Positions 34,733 through 43,810 of a DNA stretch of 64,000 nucleotides are shown here, piece by piece (position 1 is the first letter of the stretch; each line of letters starts with the position of its first letter). A program made the position numbers and the translations under genes. The notes beneath the pieces are model-generated. The model saw only the letters and a list, made by a program, of their open reading frames with translations, had not been told where the DNA came from and made no database searches. The stretch is from Mesorhizobium sp. M9A.F.Ca.ET.002.03.1.2 (GTDB taxonomy: Bacteria; Pseudomonadota; Alphaproteobacteria; Rhizobiales; Rhizobiaceae): the NCBI RefSeq assembly GCF_003952365.1, contig NZ_CP034443.1:6193001-6257000 (forward strand), read 5' to 3'.

Positions 34733-35688
34733 GAGCTCCCCTCTTTCCGCTCGTTGCCGCTTAGCGCACGGACGTAGAAGTAGCCCAGCGTCATCAGGAT
34801 GAGGAACAGGAGCACCGAATAGGCCGATGCCACGCCCCAGCGCTGCCGGCCGAAGGCGAGTTCGTAAATGTGGGTTATCCAGATATGCGATGCGTTCGAC
34901 GGCCCGCCGCCGGTCATGATCCAGGGGATGATGAAGGAATTGAAGTTGGCCACTGCAAGCAGCAGGATGGTCACCACCGAGACGTTGCGCAAATGCGGGA
35001 AGGTGACGTGCCAGAAGCGCTGCCATGCATTGGCCCCGTCGACTTTTGCGGCGCGCAGCAACTGGTCGGGGACTGTCTGCAGGCCGGCCATCATCATGAT
35101 CATGGCAAACGGAAACTCGCGCCAGATATTGACGATGATCAAGGAGGGCAGCACCGTGCTGACGTTGTCGATGAAATTCGGCGGCCGATCGGCCAACCCG
35201 AGGCCGACGAGCACCGCGCCGATGATCCCGAAGTCCGAATGGTAGATCCACTTCCAGATATAGGAGGCGGCGACCGCGCTGATGACCCAGGGAATGATCA
35301 GGGTGGCGCGCAAGACACCACGGCCGATAAAGTCGCGGTGGAGCGCCAGCGCCGTGGCAAACCCGAGGACAAAGGAGATCAAAGTGGACCCCAGTGTCCA
35401 GATCAGAGTGTTCCAGGTGACTGCCCAGAACACCTCGCTGGTGAGGATGGTCGTGTAGTTGTCGAAGCCGATGAAGGTCTTGTCACGGAGCTGCAGCCCA
35501 GGCGGCGTCTTGAAGAACGACAGCTCGATCGTGTAGTAGATCGGATAGGCGATGACGATGAGCATCACGGCGATCGCGGGAAGCACGTACGCGTAGTCGG
35601 CGCGATGCTCCCAGATACTCCGCAGCACGCCGGATCTACCGGGTTGCAATGTTCGGCGAGCCTCGGCCTTGCCGGTCACGATCGTCAC
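34729..35688 (-). CDS. CUT1 ABC transporter permease (MalF-like)
   Basis: The 319-residue product has six helices starting ADYAYVLPAIAVMLIVIAYP and the EAA loop DQLLRAAKVDGANAWQRFWH. The periplasmic loop has FIGFDNYTTIL and WIMTGGGPSNAS, as usual in MalF/UgpA-type permeases. It is encoded downstream of the binding-protein gene, from which it is separated by 181 bp containing a repeat element. Confidence 0.95.
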   Translation of the reverse strand: MTIVTGKAEARRTLQPGRSGVLRSIWEHRADYAYVLPAIAVMLIVIAYPIYYTIELSFFKTPPGLQLRDKTFIGFDNYTTILTSEVFWAVTWNTLIWTLGSTLISFVLGFATALALHRDFIGRGVLRATLIIPWVISAVAASYIWKWIYHSDFGIIGAVLVGLGLADRPPNFIDNVSTVLPSLIIVNIWREFPFAMIMMMAGLQTVPDQLLRAAKVDGANAWQRFWHVTFPHLRNVSVVTILLLAVANFNSFIIPWIMTGGGPSNASHIWITHIYELAFGRQRWGVASAYSVLLFLILMTLGYFYVRALSGNERKEGSS

Positions 35689-35769
35689 TGTGGCGTGCCC
35701 TTGTTCTTCGGAACGAAACCGGCTGCACTATCGGCGCAGCCGGTCAGATCACAGGTCAGGCTTGGACTG

Positions 35770-35870
35770 GAGCAATTCCAGGAAAAGTGTGAAACGGTTT
35801 TCCGTCCGGAATTGCGTCAAAACAAACGGATAGAGCAGTTCACCGTTTCCGTGAAACGGTGAATTGCTCT
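35770..35870. repeat. rhizobial-type intergenic mosaic repeat with terminal hairpin
   Basis: The segment starts GAGCAATTCCAGGAAAAGTG and carries AAACGGTTTTCCGTCCGGAATTGCGTCA-type sequence (broken here: AAACGGTTTTCCGT then CCGGAATTGCG). It ends with an inverted repeat at 35832-35870, AGAGCAGTTCACCGTTTC against GAAACGGTGAATTGCTCT, a near-perfect 18-bp stem around two to three bases. It abuts the stop of the binding-protein gene. Elements of this composition are widespread between genes in Mesorhizobium and relatives. The stem may protect the upstream mRNA or attenuate transcription into the permease genes. Confidence 0.75.
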
Positions 35871-37348
35871 TACAGTCCGCCCATCAGCTCTTTTACCCTC
35901 TTGGCCGCGTCGTCCGCTGCCTGGTCGACGGTCATCGCTCCGGTCAGGGCATTCTGCAGCATGTCCGGGACGATGATGTTCATGATCTCGGGGGCCTGCG
36001 GCAGCGCTGGGAACGGGATGCCGTATGGCAGCATCGAGGTCGTGACATCGAGGAACTCGATGTTGTCGAGACGTTCCTTCATCCATTTGGTCTTGAAGCC
36101 GTTAAGGTTGCCCGGGTTCGAGCCGGCGTAGGCCATCTTCAGCGACCATTCAGGGCTCGTCCACATGCAGATGATAGCCTTTGCAGCCGGCTCGTCTACC
36201 TTGCCGCCCTCGACATATTCGGGCTTCAGGATGTGAATGTTCGAGCCGCCGAACACGACGGCGCGCTTGCCGTCGGGGCCAGTCGGAATCAGGCCGTAGC
36301 GCATGTTGTCGATGACGGTCTGCGCCTTGTCCTTGTCGGTGCCCGTCGCCTTCTTCTGCAGGTCGAGCATCACGTCGTAGTCGGACGGGTGCGAGATCAT
36401 CATGCCAAGCTGGCCGGCGACGAACAGGGGTTGGTTATCGGCCTGCTGGTTGGTGAGTGCCGAAACCGGAACCGACTTGTCGCGAACATACATGTCGTAC
36501 GAGGCTTGCAGCGCCGCCTTGCTCTGCGGGCTATCGAGCTCGACCTCCTCATAGGTCGGGTTCGCGGTGGCTTCGTCGAAGACGCCGCCGCCATAGGCCC
36601 ACAGCTGTGGCATGAAGCGGTACGGCGTATTGCCGGCATTCTTGCGAGCCACGAGGCCGTAGCCGGCAATGCCGAGCTTGTCGTGGATCTGCTTGGAATA
36701 TTTGACGACGTCGTCCCAGGTTGCCGGCGGCTTGTCCGGATCGAGGCCCGCCCGCTTGAAGATGTCGGCGTTCCAGATGAACGCCATCGTCTCGTTGTTG
36801 GTCGGAATGCCGTAGGGTACGCCCTCCCAGGTCACGGCCTTCATGGCGCCGGGCCAGAAATCATCGGTGGAATAGCCCACATCCTCGGGTTTGAGCGGCT
36901 CCAGATAGCCCTTTGACGCGAACTCGGTACCACCCAGGATTTGCAGGCGGACCGCCATCGGCGCGGCATTGCCCAGGAGCGCCGTGCGGAACTTGTCAAG
37001 AAGGTCGTTATAGGTGAGGGCTTGTTCCTCGAGCTGGATGTTCGGATAGGTCTTGCGGAAGGTGTCGAAGAAATCCTTGTAGTACTGGCGCAGGAGGTCG
37101 GGGTCGCCCTCGAACACGCCCTGATACCAGAAAGTCAGTCGCCCCTTATAGTCGAGCGGGGTGACCTTGGCGCAATCGGCCGCCGTGTCAAAATTCTGTG
37201 TGCCCGCGATGGAGCGCACATATTCCGGCGACCACTTGCTCAGGTCGACCGGCGGCGCACCCAGCGCCGATGTGGACATCAGCGATGCCATCAAAACAGT
37301 GACGACAGTGCCGCGCAGGACCGCACTGCCGAGTGTAATCCTCGTCAT
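35870..37348 (-). CDS. CUT1 ABC transporter sugar-binding protein
   Basis: The 492-residue product starts at ATG 37348 with AGGAGG 6 bases upstream; the frame extends to 37453 without a ribosome-binding site. It has a Sec signal (residues 10-30, ending ALG-A). The mature part has family-1 binding-protein features: RLTFWYQGVFEGDPDLL, GVPYGIPTNNETMAFIWNAD, IFKRAGLDPDKPPATWDDVV and QLGMMISHPSDYDV. It is unusually long for the family (~420-440). The stem-loop repeat follows its stop. It is divergent from the GntR regulator and probably binds a sugar acid or oligosaccharide processed by the enolase-type enzymes. Confidence 0.92.
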   Translation of the reverse strand: MTRITLGSAVLRGTVVTVLMASLMSTSALGAPPVDLSKWSPEYVRSIAGTQNFDTAADCAKVTPLDYKGRLTFWYQGVFEGDPDLLRQYYKDFFDTFRKTYPNIQLEEQALTYNDLLDKFRTALLGNAAPMAVRLQILGGTEFASKGYLEPLKPEDVGYSTDDFWPGAMKAVTWEGVPYGIPTNNETMAFIWNADIFKRAGLDPDKPPATWDDVVKYSKQIHDKLGIAGYGLVARKNAGNTPYRFMPQLWAYGGGVFDEATANPTYEEVELDSPQSKAALQASYDMYVRDKSVPVSALTNQQADNQPLFVAGQLGMMISHPSDYDVMLDLQKKATGTDKDKAQTVIDNMRYGLIPTGPDGKRAVVFGGSNIHILKPEYVEGGKVDEPAAKAIICMWTSPEWSLKMAYAGSNPGNLNGFKTKWMKERLDNIEFLDVTTSMLPYGIPFPALPQAPEIMNIIVPDMLQNALTGAMTVDQAADDAAKRVKELMGGL

Positions 37349-37448
37349 AGGTATCCTCCTGGTTCTCCCATGCCGCTCTGCACCGAGGCAAGCGGTCCTT
37401 GCTTGTTTGATCGCCGGGATGCACCTTTCTGTTCTATGTATCCCTTCG

Positions 37449-37458
37449 ATCAATTGAT
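37449..37458. promoter_or_regulatory. palindrome in the divergent ABC/gntR control region
   Basis: ATCAATTGAT is a perfect 10-bp palindrome in the gap between the binding-protein gene and the GntR gene. It sits about 100 bp upstream of both starts and could be a GntR-family half of the control region. Palindromes this short also arise by chance. Confidence 0.4.
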
Positions 37459-37561
37459 ACGTTTTCAGATCGTGGATTGCCTGTCAACGCGTTGGATCGT
37501 ACATTGTTTGGAGAATCCGTGCGTGATATCGGGCAGTGCGTGTATGATAAAGGAGCCGGCC

Positions 37562-38272
37562 TTGGCCGAAATAAGCGATTTCAAAGCCATGCCACCTGTG
37601 GGGATTGATCCCATCGGGGCCTCCAGCGAGGGCGCCTCGCTTTATGAACGGATCAGGGAAGACATCATTGAGGGACGGCTCGCCGCCAACGAACGGCTTG
37701 TGGTCACCGATCTCGCCCGGCGTCACGGCACATCGACCAACCCAGTGCGCGAGGCGCTGCAGCTGTTGCGTGGGGAGGGCTTCGTCACCTTTGTCGCCAA
37801 CCGCGGGGCGCGCGTCCGACCCATAGATCAGGATTTTGTCCGGGACATCTACGAGATCGGCGTCCTGATCGAGCCGGCCCTGACGCGATGGTTTGTGAAT
37901 ATGGCCACCGGCGAGGACATTGCCGAACTCGAACGTATCCAGGGCCTGATCGAAGAGAACAACTTCGCCGACACGTTCAGGCACAGTGAACTGGATACCG
38001 CCTTCCACACCGTGATGTACCAGCGGCACTATAACCGCCATGCCGCCGAGCTCTGGTGGAAGCATCGCGAAGTGCTGCGAGCCGTGAGCCGGCGTTTCAA
38101 TTTCACGCTCGCGCGGCGTGCTGCGATCATGCGCGAGCACCGCGAACTCATCGCGCACGTGAAGGCGGGAGAAGCCGACAAGGCGGCTGAACTCGTTTCC
38201 CGCCATGTCGAGGGTTCCGGGCGGCATATTCTCGAACAGATGCGTGCACGCAACGCCGCTCGGGCCGGATAG
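37562..38272 (+). CDS. GntR-family (FadR/FCD subfamily) regulator
   Basis: About 236 residues from TTG 37562, chosen because AAAGGAG lies 6-7 bases upstream; ATG 37544 (no ribosome-binding site) and ATG 37589 are alternatives. The winged HTH spans YERIREDIIEGRLAANERLV, TDLARRHGTSTNPVREALQL and LRGEGFVTFVANRGARV (about 28-90). The FCD domain has Asp and His residues in DFVRDIYEIG, SELDTAFHTVMY and REHRELIAHVKAGEAD. It is the likely repressor of the divergent ABC importer and the enolase genes, released by a sugar acid. Confidence 0.88.
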   Translation: MAEISDFKAMPPVGIDPIGASSEGASLYERIREDIIEGRLAANERLVVTDLARRHGTSTNPVREALQLLRGEGFVTFVANRGARVRPIDQDFVRDIYEIGVLIEPALTRWFVNMATGEDIAELERIQGLIEENNFADTFRHSELDTAFHTVMYQRHYNRHAAELWWKHREVLRAVSRRFNFTLARRAAIMREHRELIAHVKAGEADKAAELVSRHVEGSGRHILEQMRARNAARAG

Positions 38273-38330
38273 GACGAAGGTCCGGTCTAAAACATCGTTA
38301 GCCTGACCCTTTCAGATAAAGGTAATTGAA

Positions 38331-39497
38331 ATGAAAATCACGAGCATTCGGCCGTGGCTGATCAAGTCCGATGCTTCCTATTGGGGCGAGTTCCTGTTCG
38401 TCGAGGTGACGACCGACGAGGGAGTGAGTGGCTGGGGAGAGATCACCACCACCACCAAGCTCGCCAACCGGGCGCTCTGTACGATCCTGCGGCAGATCGG
38501 TGTCGCCGTGGCGGGCGAGGACCCTGCGCGTATCGAGTATCTCTGGCACAAGATTTTCCGCAGCTTCACCTATATGGGCAGCCGCGGCGCGGCCGTCGAA
38601 TGCGTGAGCGCCATCGATATAGCCCTCTGGGACATCCGGGGCAAAGTCCTCGGCAAGCCGATTTACGAGCTGCTGGGCGGACCAGTACGCGATGAAATCG
38701 CACTCTACACCCATCCCAACCAGGCCAAATTCACCAGCAAGGAAGCCGTGGTCCGCGAAATCTTGGACATCGTCGAGTCCGGACACACTGCGCTCAAGTT
38801 CGATCCTTACCCCCACCAGGGCCGCAGCGCCGATGGCCTGTCCCGCGAACAGCGGGACGGTTACCTCGATGGCAGCATGACCCGCAAGGACGAGCGCGAA
38901 GCCGCCGAACTCACGGCTCTGATCCGCGAAACGGCGGGGCCAGATGTCGACATTCTCATCGATGCGCATGGCCGCTTCGACGTTCCTACCGCCATTCGCC
39001 TTTGTCGTAGCCTCGAGGAAGCCGGCCAGATCGACTGGTTTGAGGAGCCCTGCCCGCCCGAGAGCCTTAACGCCCTCAAGCAGGTGCGTGAGAAGGTCAG
39101 TGTCGCTATCTCATGGGGCGAGCGCGGCCACACGAAGTGGGATTTCGTGCCGGTACTTGAGAACAAGCTCGCTGACTACGTCATGCCGGATGTCACCTGG
39201 ACCGGCGGCATTACCGAGCTCAAGAAGATTTCTGCCCTATGCGAAGCCTACTATGTCCCGATCTCGCCACATGACGCCGCGGGACCGATCAACGTGGTTG
39301 CGGGAGCGCAGGTGATGATGACCGTTCCCAACTTCTACAAACTCGAAACGTCGGAGTGGAACCTGGGCAAATACGATCACCTCATCGACAGACCACTCGA
39401 CAATTCGAACGGCAGCCTCAAGCTGACGCCGAAGCCTGGTCTGGGTGTTGAGATGAATCGCGACTATCTGCAGGCCCACGAGATTGAGCTGGGCTAG
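38331..39497 (+). CDS. enolase-superfamily sugar-acid dehydratase B (GalD-like)
   Basis: The 388-residue product has an N-terminal cap (EVTTDEGVSGWGEITTTTKL) and barrel motifs GHTALKFDPYPHQG, the metal Asp in DILIDAHGRFDV (Asp-x-His), Glu in DWFEEPCPPES and Glu in ISWGERGHTKW. The His base lies in ISPHDAAGPINVV. The pattern is that of the galactonate dehydratase group. It lies 58 bp after gntR and starts a run of three enolase-type genes on the plus strand. Confidence 0.9.
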   Translation: MKITSIRPWLIKSDASYWGEFLFVEVTTDEGVSGWGEITTTTKLANRALCTILRQIGVAVAGEDPARIEYLWHKIFRSFTYMGSRGAAVECVSAIDIALWDIRGKVLGKPIYELLGGPVRDEIALYTHPNQAKFTSKEAVVREILDIVESGHTALKFDPYPHQGRSADGLSREQRDGYLDGSMTRKDEREAAELTALIRETAGPDVDILIDAHGRFDVPTAIRLCRSLEEAGQIDWFEEPCPPESLNALKQVREKVSVAISWGERGHTKWDFVPVLENKLADYVMPDVTWTGGITELKKISALCEAYYVPISPHDAAGPINVVAGAQVMMTVPNFYKLETSEWNLGKYDHLIDRPLDNSNGSLKLTPKPGLGVEMNRDYLQAHEIELG

Positions 39498-39560
39498 CAA
39501 CGCTCTATGCCGGCCCAGCGTGCGGGCGACAAACCCCGCCTACCAGAACGAGGATAAGTC

Positions 39561-40919
39561 ATGCCAAAGACGGATGGGGCCGACGAGGCGCTCAATCGGG
39601 TGAGCACGAACTCTAAGCCATCCCAGCTTCGCATCACCGACATGCGGGTAGCCGAAATCGTCGGCGCGCCGTTCACCTCAGCGCTGCTCAAGATTTACAC
39701 CAACCAGGGCATCGTCGGGCTTGGCGAGGTGCGCGACGGCGCCAGCGCCACCTACGCGCTGATGCTGAAGAGCCGGCTGCTGGGCGAGAATCCCTGTGAC
39801 ATCGACCGGCTGTTCCGCCGCATCAAACAGTTCGGCGGCCACGGGCGGCAGGGCGGCGGCGTGTCGGCGGTCGAACTCGCGCTCTGGGATCTCGCCGGCA
39901 AAGCCTACGGCGTCCCGATCTACCAGCTGCTAGGCGGCAAGTTTCGCGATCACGTGCGCGTCTATTGCGATACGGATGCGGAGAAGCCGAGCGGCACCGA
40001 AACCGGCAAGCGCCTCAAGGCGCGCATGGAGCGCGGCTTCACCTTTCTCAAGATGGACCTAGGCTTAATGCAGATCGCCCATGTCCCGGGCGCTGTGACA
40101 GCACCGGCCGGCGCGCTCGAAGGGTTTCACGCCAATCCGCGCGGCAGGGGCGGCACGCCCGAAGAGCGCAAGGCCCGCAATCTCGCCTACGATGCGCAAA
40201 ACGTGCAGCACCCGTTCACGGGCCTGCATTTCACCGAAAAGGGGATCGACCTGCTCGAGCAGTATATCCACGAGGTTCGCGAGGTCATCGGATATGAGAT
40301 CCCGCTCGCCATCGACCACGTCGGCCACATCTCGCTGCAGGACGGCATACGCCTGTCGCGCCGTATCGAGAAATACGTTCCCGCCTGGCTCGAGGACGTG
40401 ATTCCATGGCAGTACACGGAGCAGTACCGGCAACTTCAGGACGCCACCACCGTACCGATCTGCACCGGCGAGGACATCTACCTCAAGGAGGGCTTCGAGC
40501 CTCTCCTCAAGAGCGGCGGCCTCTCCGTTATCCACCCGGACCTGCTCACCAGCGGCGGCATCCTCGAGACCAAGAAGATCGGCGACATGGCGCAGGACCA
40601 CGGCGTCGCCATGGCGATCCACATGGCCGAAAGCCCCATCGCCGCGATGGCCGCGGCACATGTGGCGACCGCGACCGAAAACTTCATGGCGCTGGAATAC
40701 CATTCCGCCGATGTCGACTGGTGGGACGACATCGCCACCGGCCTTCCCAAGCCGCTTGTGAAAGACGGCTTCATCACCGTGCCCGACAAGCCGGGCCTGG
40801 GCATAGACGATGTGGTCGACGAGGTGATCAGCCAGCATCTGCAGCCCGGTGTCACGGGGATATGGCAATCCACAGAGCATTGGGACAATGAATATAGCTG
40901 GGACCGGACCTGGAGTTAG
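39561..40919 (+). CDS. enolase-superfamily sugar-acid dehydratase C (divergent, longer)
   Basis: The 452-residue product is longer than most of the superfamily. Cap domain: [40 protein letters not shown]. Barrel: [12 protein letters not shown], the metal Asp in [11 protein letters not shown] (Asp-His-Val-Gly-His), Glu in [11 protein letters not shown], Glu in [13 protein letters not shown] and His in [15 protein letters not shown] ~65-residue insertion (about 180-240, [20 protein letters not shown]) carries likely lid residues. The function is probably dehydration of a sugar acid different from those of enzymes A and B. Confidence 0.88.
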   Translation: MPKTDGADEALNRVSTNSKPSQLRITDMRVAEIVGAPFTSALLKIYTNQGIVGLGEVRDGASATYALMLKSRLLGENPCDIDRLFRRIKQFGGHGRQGGGVSAVELALWDLAGKAYGVPIYQLLGGKFRDHVRVYCDTDAEKPSGTETGKRLKARMERGFTFLKMDLGLMQIAHVPGAVTAPAGALEGFHANPRGRGGTPEERKARNLAYDAQNVQHPFTGLHFTEKGIDLLEQYIHEVREVIGYEIPLAIDHVGHISLQDGIRLSRRIEKYVPAWLEDVIPWQYTEQYRQLQDATTVPICTGEDIYLKEGFEPLLKSGGLSVIHPDLLTSGGILETKKIGDMAQDHGVAMAIHMAESPIAAMAAAHVATATENFMALEYHSADVDWWDDIATGLPKPLVKDGFITVPDKPGLGIDDVVDEVISQHLQPGVTGIWQSTEHWDNEYSWDRTWS

Positions 40920-41021
40920 CCAGACCCCCTTGCCCTCATTCCCAAGGCTCACAGGGTCAACGACCGACCATTCGTGTCGACCTCTCCCAAGGGAGAGGCG
41001 AAGAAAGAAACGGACGAAACA

Positions 41022-41348
41022 ATGATCTACGAACTGCGTATCTATGACTGCCTGCCGGGCAGGCTGCCGGCTTTGCTCAAGCGCTTTTCCGACCAAACGC
41101 TGGCCATCTGGGAGAGGCATGGCATCCGCCAAGCCGGGTTTTTCACCACTGCGATCGGCGAAAACAGCAATCGCCTCACCTATTTCCTCGCCTGGGAATC
41201 ACTGGCCGAGCGTGAGGCGAAATGGGCGGCTTTCGTCACCGATCCGGCATGGCACAGGGCCCGGGACGAGTCTGAGCGCGACGGGCAGATCGTTGCCAAT
41301 ATCAGCAGCCAGCTGCTCACGCCGACAGCTTTCTCGTCTGTGAAATAG
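41022..41348 (+). CDS. NIPSNAP-family small protein
   Basis: The 108-residue product starts at ATG 41022 (MIYELRIYDCLPGRLPALLK); the frame extends to 40974, but that part resembles leader sequence. NIPSNAP features: YELRIYDCLPGRLPAL at the start and FLAWESLAEREAKWAAFVTD. The ferredoxin-like dimeric alpha/beta fold is often found beside sugar or aromatic catabolic genes, where its role is poorly defined. It sits between two enolase-type genes with 9 bp to the next. Confidence 0.88.
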   Translation: MIYELRIYDCLPGRLPALLKRFSDQTLAIWERHGIRQAGFFTTAIGENSNRLTYFLAWESLAEREAKWAAFVTDPAWHRARDESERDGQIVANISSQLLTPTAFSSVK

Positions 41349-41357
41349 GACTGCGCC

Positions 41358-42557
41358 ATGAAGATCACCGACCTTCGCTGTGCCGTCATCGGCAAGCACC
41401 CAATCGTCCGCATCGTTACCGATGAGGGCCTTTATGGCCTGGGCGAAGTCGAGTTCACCAAGACCTACCTCAAGCCCTGGGTCCTGCATTTTCGCGACGC
41501 GCTGATCGGCGAGGACCCGACCGACGTCGAGCGGGTGATGTTGAAGATCCGCCAACGCGGCTCTTTCAAGCCCTATGGCGCGGCGGTCAGCGCTATCGAG
41601 CATGCGCTGTGGGACATTGCCGGCAAGGCCGCGGGCGTGCCGGCCTACAAACTGCTCGGCGGCAAGGTGCGCGACAAGGTGCGCGTCTATAACGGCTCGA
41701 TCCGCCGCAAACGCACGGGCGACCGGCCGGAGGATTACGCCGCTGACGTCAAATGGATGATGGAGCAGCCGCAGAACTTCTTCATGATCAAGCAAGGAAT
41801 CTCGTTCCACTCCAACATGAAGGACACCGTCGAGGGCTTCCATTACGGCGTGACGCAGAAGAAGGCCGGCTATCACGGTGCCATGGATCAGGGCGTGATC
41901 AGCGAGCGCGGCTTCAATCACATGCTCGACTGCGTGATCGCGATGAAGGAAGTGCTGGGCGACAAGGTCAGCCTGGCGCTCGACTGCGGCCCGGGCTGGA
42001 TGCTGCCCGATGCGATCAAGTTCGCTCGCGCGGTCGAGAAGTACAATTTGATGTGGCTCGAGGACATGCTGACCGGCGACTATGTGCCGTGGGTCAATCC
42101 GCAGGCCTATCGGGAGCTGACCACCTCCACCTCGACGCCAATCCATACCGGCGAGCAGATCTACCTGCGTCATAATTTCAAGGAGCTGATCGAGACGCAG
42201 GCGGTGCGCGTCATCGGCCCCGATCCTGCCGATATCGGTGGCATCGCCGAGCTCAAATGGGTCGCCGAGCACGCCTACATGCACTCGATCCTGATGGCAC
42301 CGCACGGCACCGCGAACGGCCTGCTAGGCCTCGGCGCGCTGATCAACGTGTGCGCCACCTTGCCCGCCAATTACGTGGCCTTCGAATATCCCAGCGCCTC
42401 GGACCCGTGGTGGAACGACATCGTAATCGGCCTGCCCAAACAGGTGGTGAAGGATTCGATGATCGACCTGCTGGAAGCGCCGGGGCTGGGCCTCGATATC
42501 GACGCCGAAGCAGCCAGGAAGTATCTCAGGGAAGAGGATGCGGGCTTCTTCGACTGA
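41358..42557 (+). CDS. enolase-superfamily sugar-acid dehydratase D
   Basis: The 399-residue product has cap residues LYGLGEVEFTKTYLKPWVLH and the shared helix AIEHALWDIAGKAAGVPAYK. The barrel metal Asp is in LALDCGPGWMLPD, without the Asp-x-His seen in A and B. Other ligands are Glu in MWLEDMLTGDYV and Glu in IHTGEQIYLRHNF, and His in MAPHGTANGLLG. The strand with FFMIKQGISFHSNM has Lys-Gln-Gly in the place of the common Lys-x-Lys or Lys-x-Asp. It starts 9 bp after the NIPSNAP gene. The substrate is unknown. Confidence 0.9.
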   Translation: MKITDLRCAVIGKHPIVRIVTDEGLYGLGEVEFTKTYLKPWVLHFRDALIGEDPTDVERVMLKIRQRGSFKPYGAAVSAIEHALWDIAGKAAGVPAYKLLGGKVRDKVRVYNGSIRRKRTGDRPEDYAADVKWMMEQPQNFFMIKQGISFHSNMKDTVEGFHYGVTQKKAGYHGAMDQGVISERGFNHMLDCVIAMKEVLGDKVSLALDCGPGWMLPDAIKFARAVEKYNLMWLEDMLTGDYVPWVNPQAYRELTTSTSTPIHTGEQIYLRHNFKELIETQAVRVIGPDPADIGGIAELKWVAEHAYMHSILMAPHGTANGLLGLGALINVCATLPANYVAFEYPSASDPWWNDIVIGLPKQVVKDSMIDLLEAPGLGLDIDAEAARKYLREEDAGFFD

Positions 42558-42904
42558 ACCATCCTTCTTGCGCCACCCTGCACCACGCGAACCGCTTCAC
42601 GCAAATTGGCATCCGGAAATGACCGTTTCGAGCCCGAAAGCGGACTGGCAGCTTCGGGGCTCGGATGGTCAGAAGCAGACCTTCAGGCGCCCTGCATGCA
42701 TCGACGTGAACTGATCCGAACCCGACATTGATTCGCCCGCGCGATTGCTACCTATGTTGGCCGATACAAATTGTCTTGCCTTTTGAACCGTACGTGGCTT
42801 TGGTTTTGACGCTCATCCGCTTTGCTGAAACCGATCCATTGCTGTAGTCTGCGAATATGCGTAATTGCTGATAAACAATTTCGCTGAGGAGGGGGCGAAA
42901 GTTC
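42558..42904. other. 347-bp intergenic region before a LysR gene
   Basis: I see no gene here. It contains a GACCGTTTCGAGCCCGAAAG-type fragment (around 42620-42680) that looks like a worn piece of dispersed repeat DNA. It also holds the presumed promoter region of the LysR gene, including AT-rich sequence at 42840-42880 (AATATGCGTAATTGCTGATA) and the ribosome-binding site GAGGAGGGGG at 42886-42895. Confidence 0.5.
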
Positions 42905-43810
42905 ATGGAGATGCAGCAGGTCCGCTATTTTCTGGCCCTGTCCAGCACCTTGAACTTCACCAGGGCAGCCGAAGAGTGCAACGTTACGCAACCTGCGCTA
43001 ACACGTGCCATCAAGACACTAGAAGACGAGTTGGGTGGAGAGCTCCTTCGGCGTGAGCGTCAGCACTCACACCTGACCGAACTCGGCCGGCGTATGCTGC
43101 CCCTGCTGCAGCAGTGTTACGATGCAGCCACTTCCGCCAAGTCACTCGCCAAGGCCGTGCAAAGCAGCGATGTGGCTCCCCTCAACGTCATTATTTCCAA
43201 CAGCGTCAACATTGCTCTGCTGGTTTCGCCGTTTACGGAGCTTTTCCGAGCCTATCCCGGAGTCCATCTCAAGATCAGTCGCGGCTCGCCGACCGCTGTC
43301 GTCGATGCCCTCAAGAACGGCGAGGTCGAGCTGGCAGTTGCCGGCCCGCTGGGGACAGCTTGGGATCGGCTCGACACCTGGCCGCTCTTCCAGGAAGAGA
43401 TCGAGCTGGTGGTGAATTCCGATCACCCGCTGGCCCGTCGCAACGAATCCGATGTCGCGCTCAATCAGCTTACCGGAGAACCGGTGCTCAGCCGGATCGA
43501 TTGGGAAACAAGCGAGGAGCTGTCGCGTCGCCTCGCTGCGAAAGGCTTCACGCCTCAGGCCGCCCATGAGGTCGAGACTGACCACGACCTACTGGCCCTG
43601 CTGGAGGCCAACGCCGGCGTGGGCTTCGTCTCCACGACAGCGCCACGGTCGCCGAGTGTCCGCAGACTCAAGCTGCGGGATGTCGACATTTCGCGCGTGG
43701 TCGCCGTCTACGCAGTCGCTGGCCGGCATCGTTCGCCAGTCGCCACGACGCTGCTCAACCTGTTGCGATCGACCGACTGGTCGCCATTTGGCGTTAGCGA
43801 GCCCGCTTGA
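42905..43810 (+). CDS. LysR-family regulator
   Basis: The 301-residue product starts at ATG 42905 after a GAGGAGGGGG box. The N-terminal HTH is VRYFLALSSTLNFTRAAEEC, then NVTQPALTRAIKTLEDELGG (about 5-45). The effector domain lies at 90-290 (PLNVIISNSVNIALLVSPF, VELAVAGPLG). It is close to the group with the NFTRAAEKCNVTQPALSRAI motif often beside oxidoreductase and peroxidase genes, and is similar in the HTH to the LysR at 52617. It overlaps the convergent peroxiredoxin gene by 17 bp. It may control the upstream sugar-acid genes or the neighbouring redox genes; the sequence does not decide. Confidence 0.88.
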   Translation: MEMQQVRYFLALSSTLNFTRAAEECNVTQPALTRAIKTLEDELGGELLRRERQHSHLTELGRRMLPLLQQCYDAATSAKSLAKAVQSSDVAPLNVIISNSVNIALLVSPFTELFRAYPGVHLKISRGSPTAVVDALKNGEVELAVAGPLGTAWDRLDTWPLFQEEIELVVNSDHPLARRNESDVALNQLTGEPVLSRIDWETSEELSRRLAAKGFTPQAAHEVETDHDLLALLEANAGVGFVSTTAPRSPSVRRLKLRDVDISRVVAVYAVAGRHRSPVATTLLNLLRSTDWSPFGVSEPA

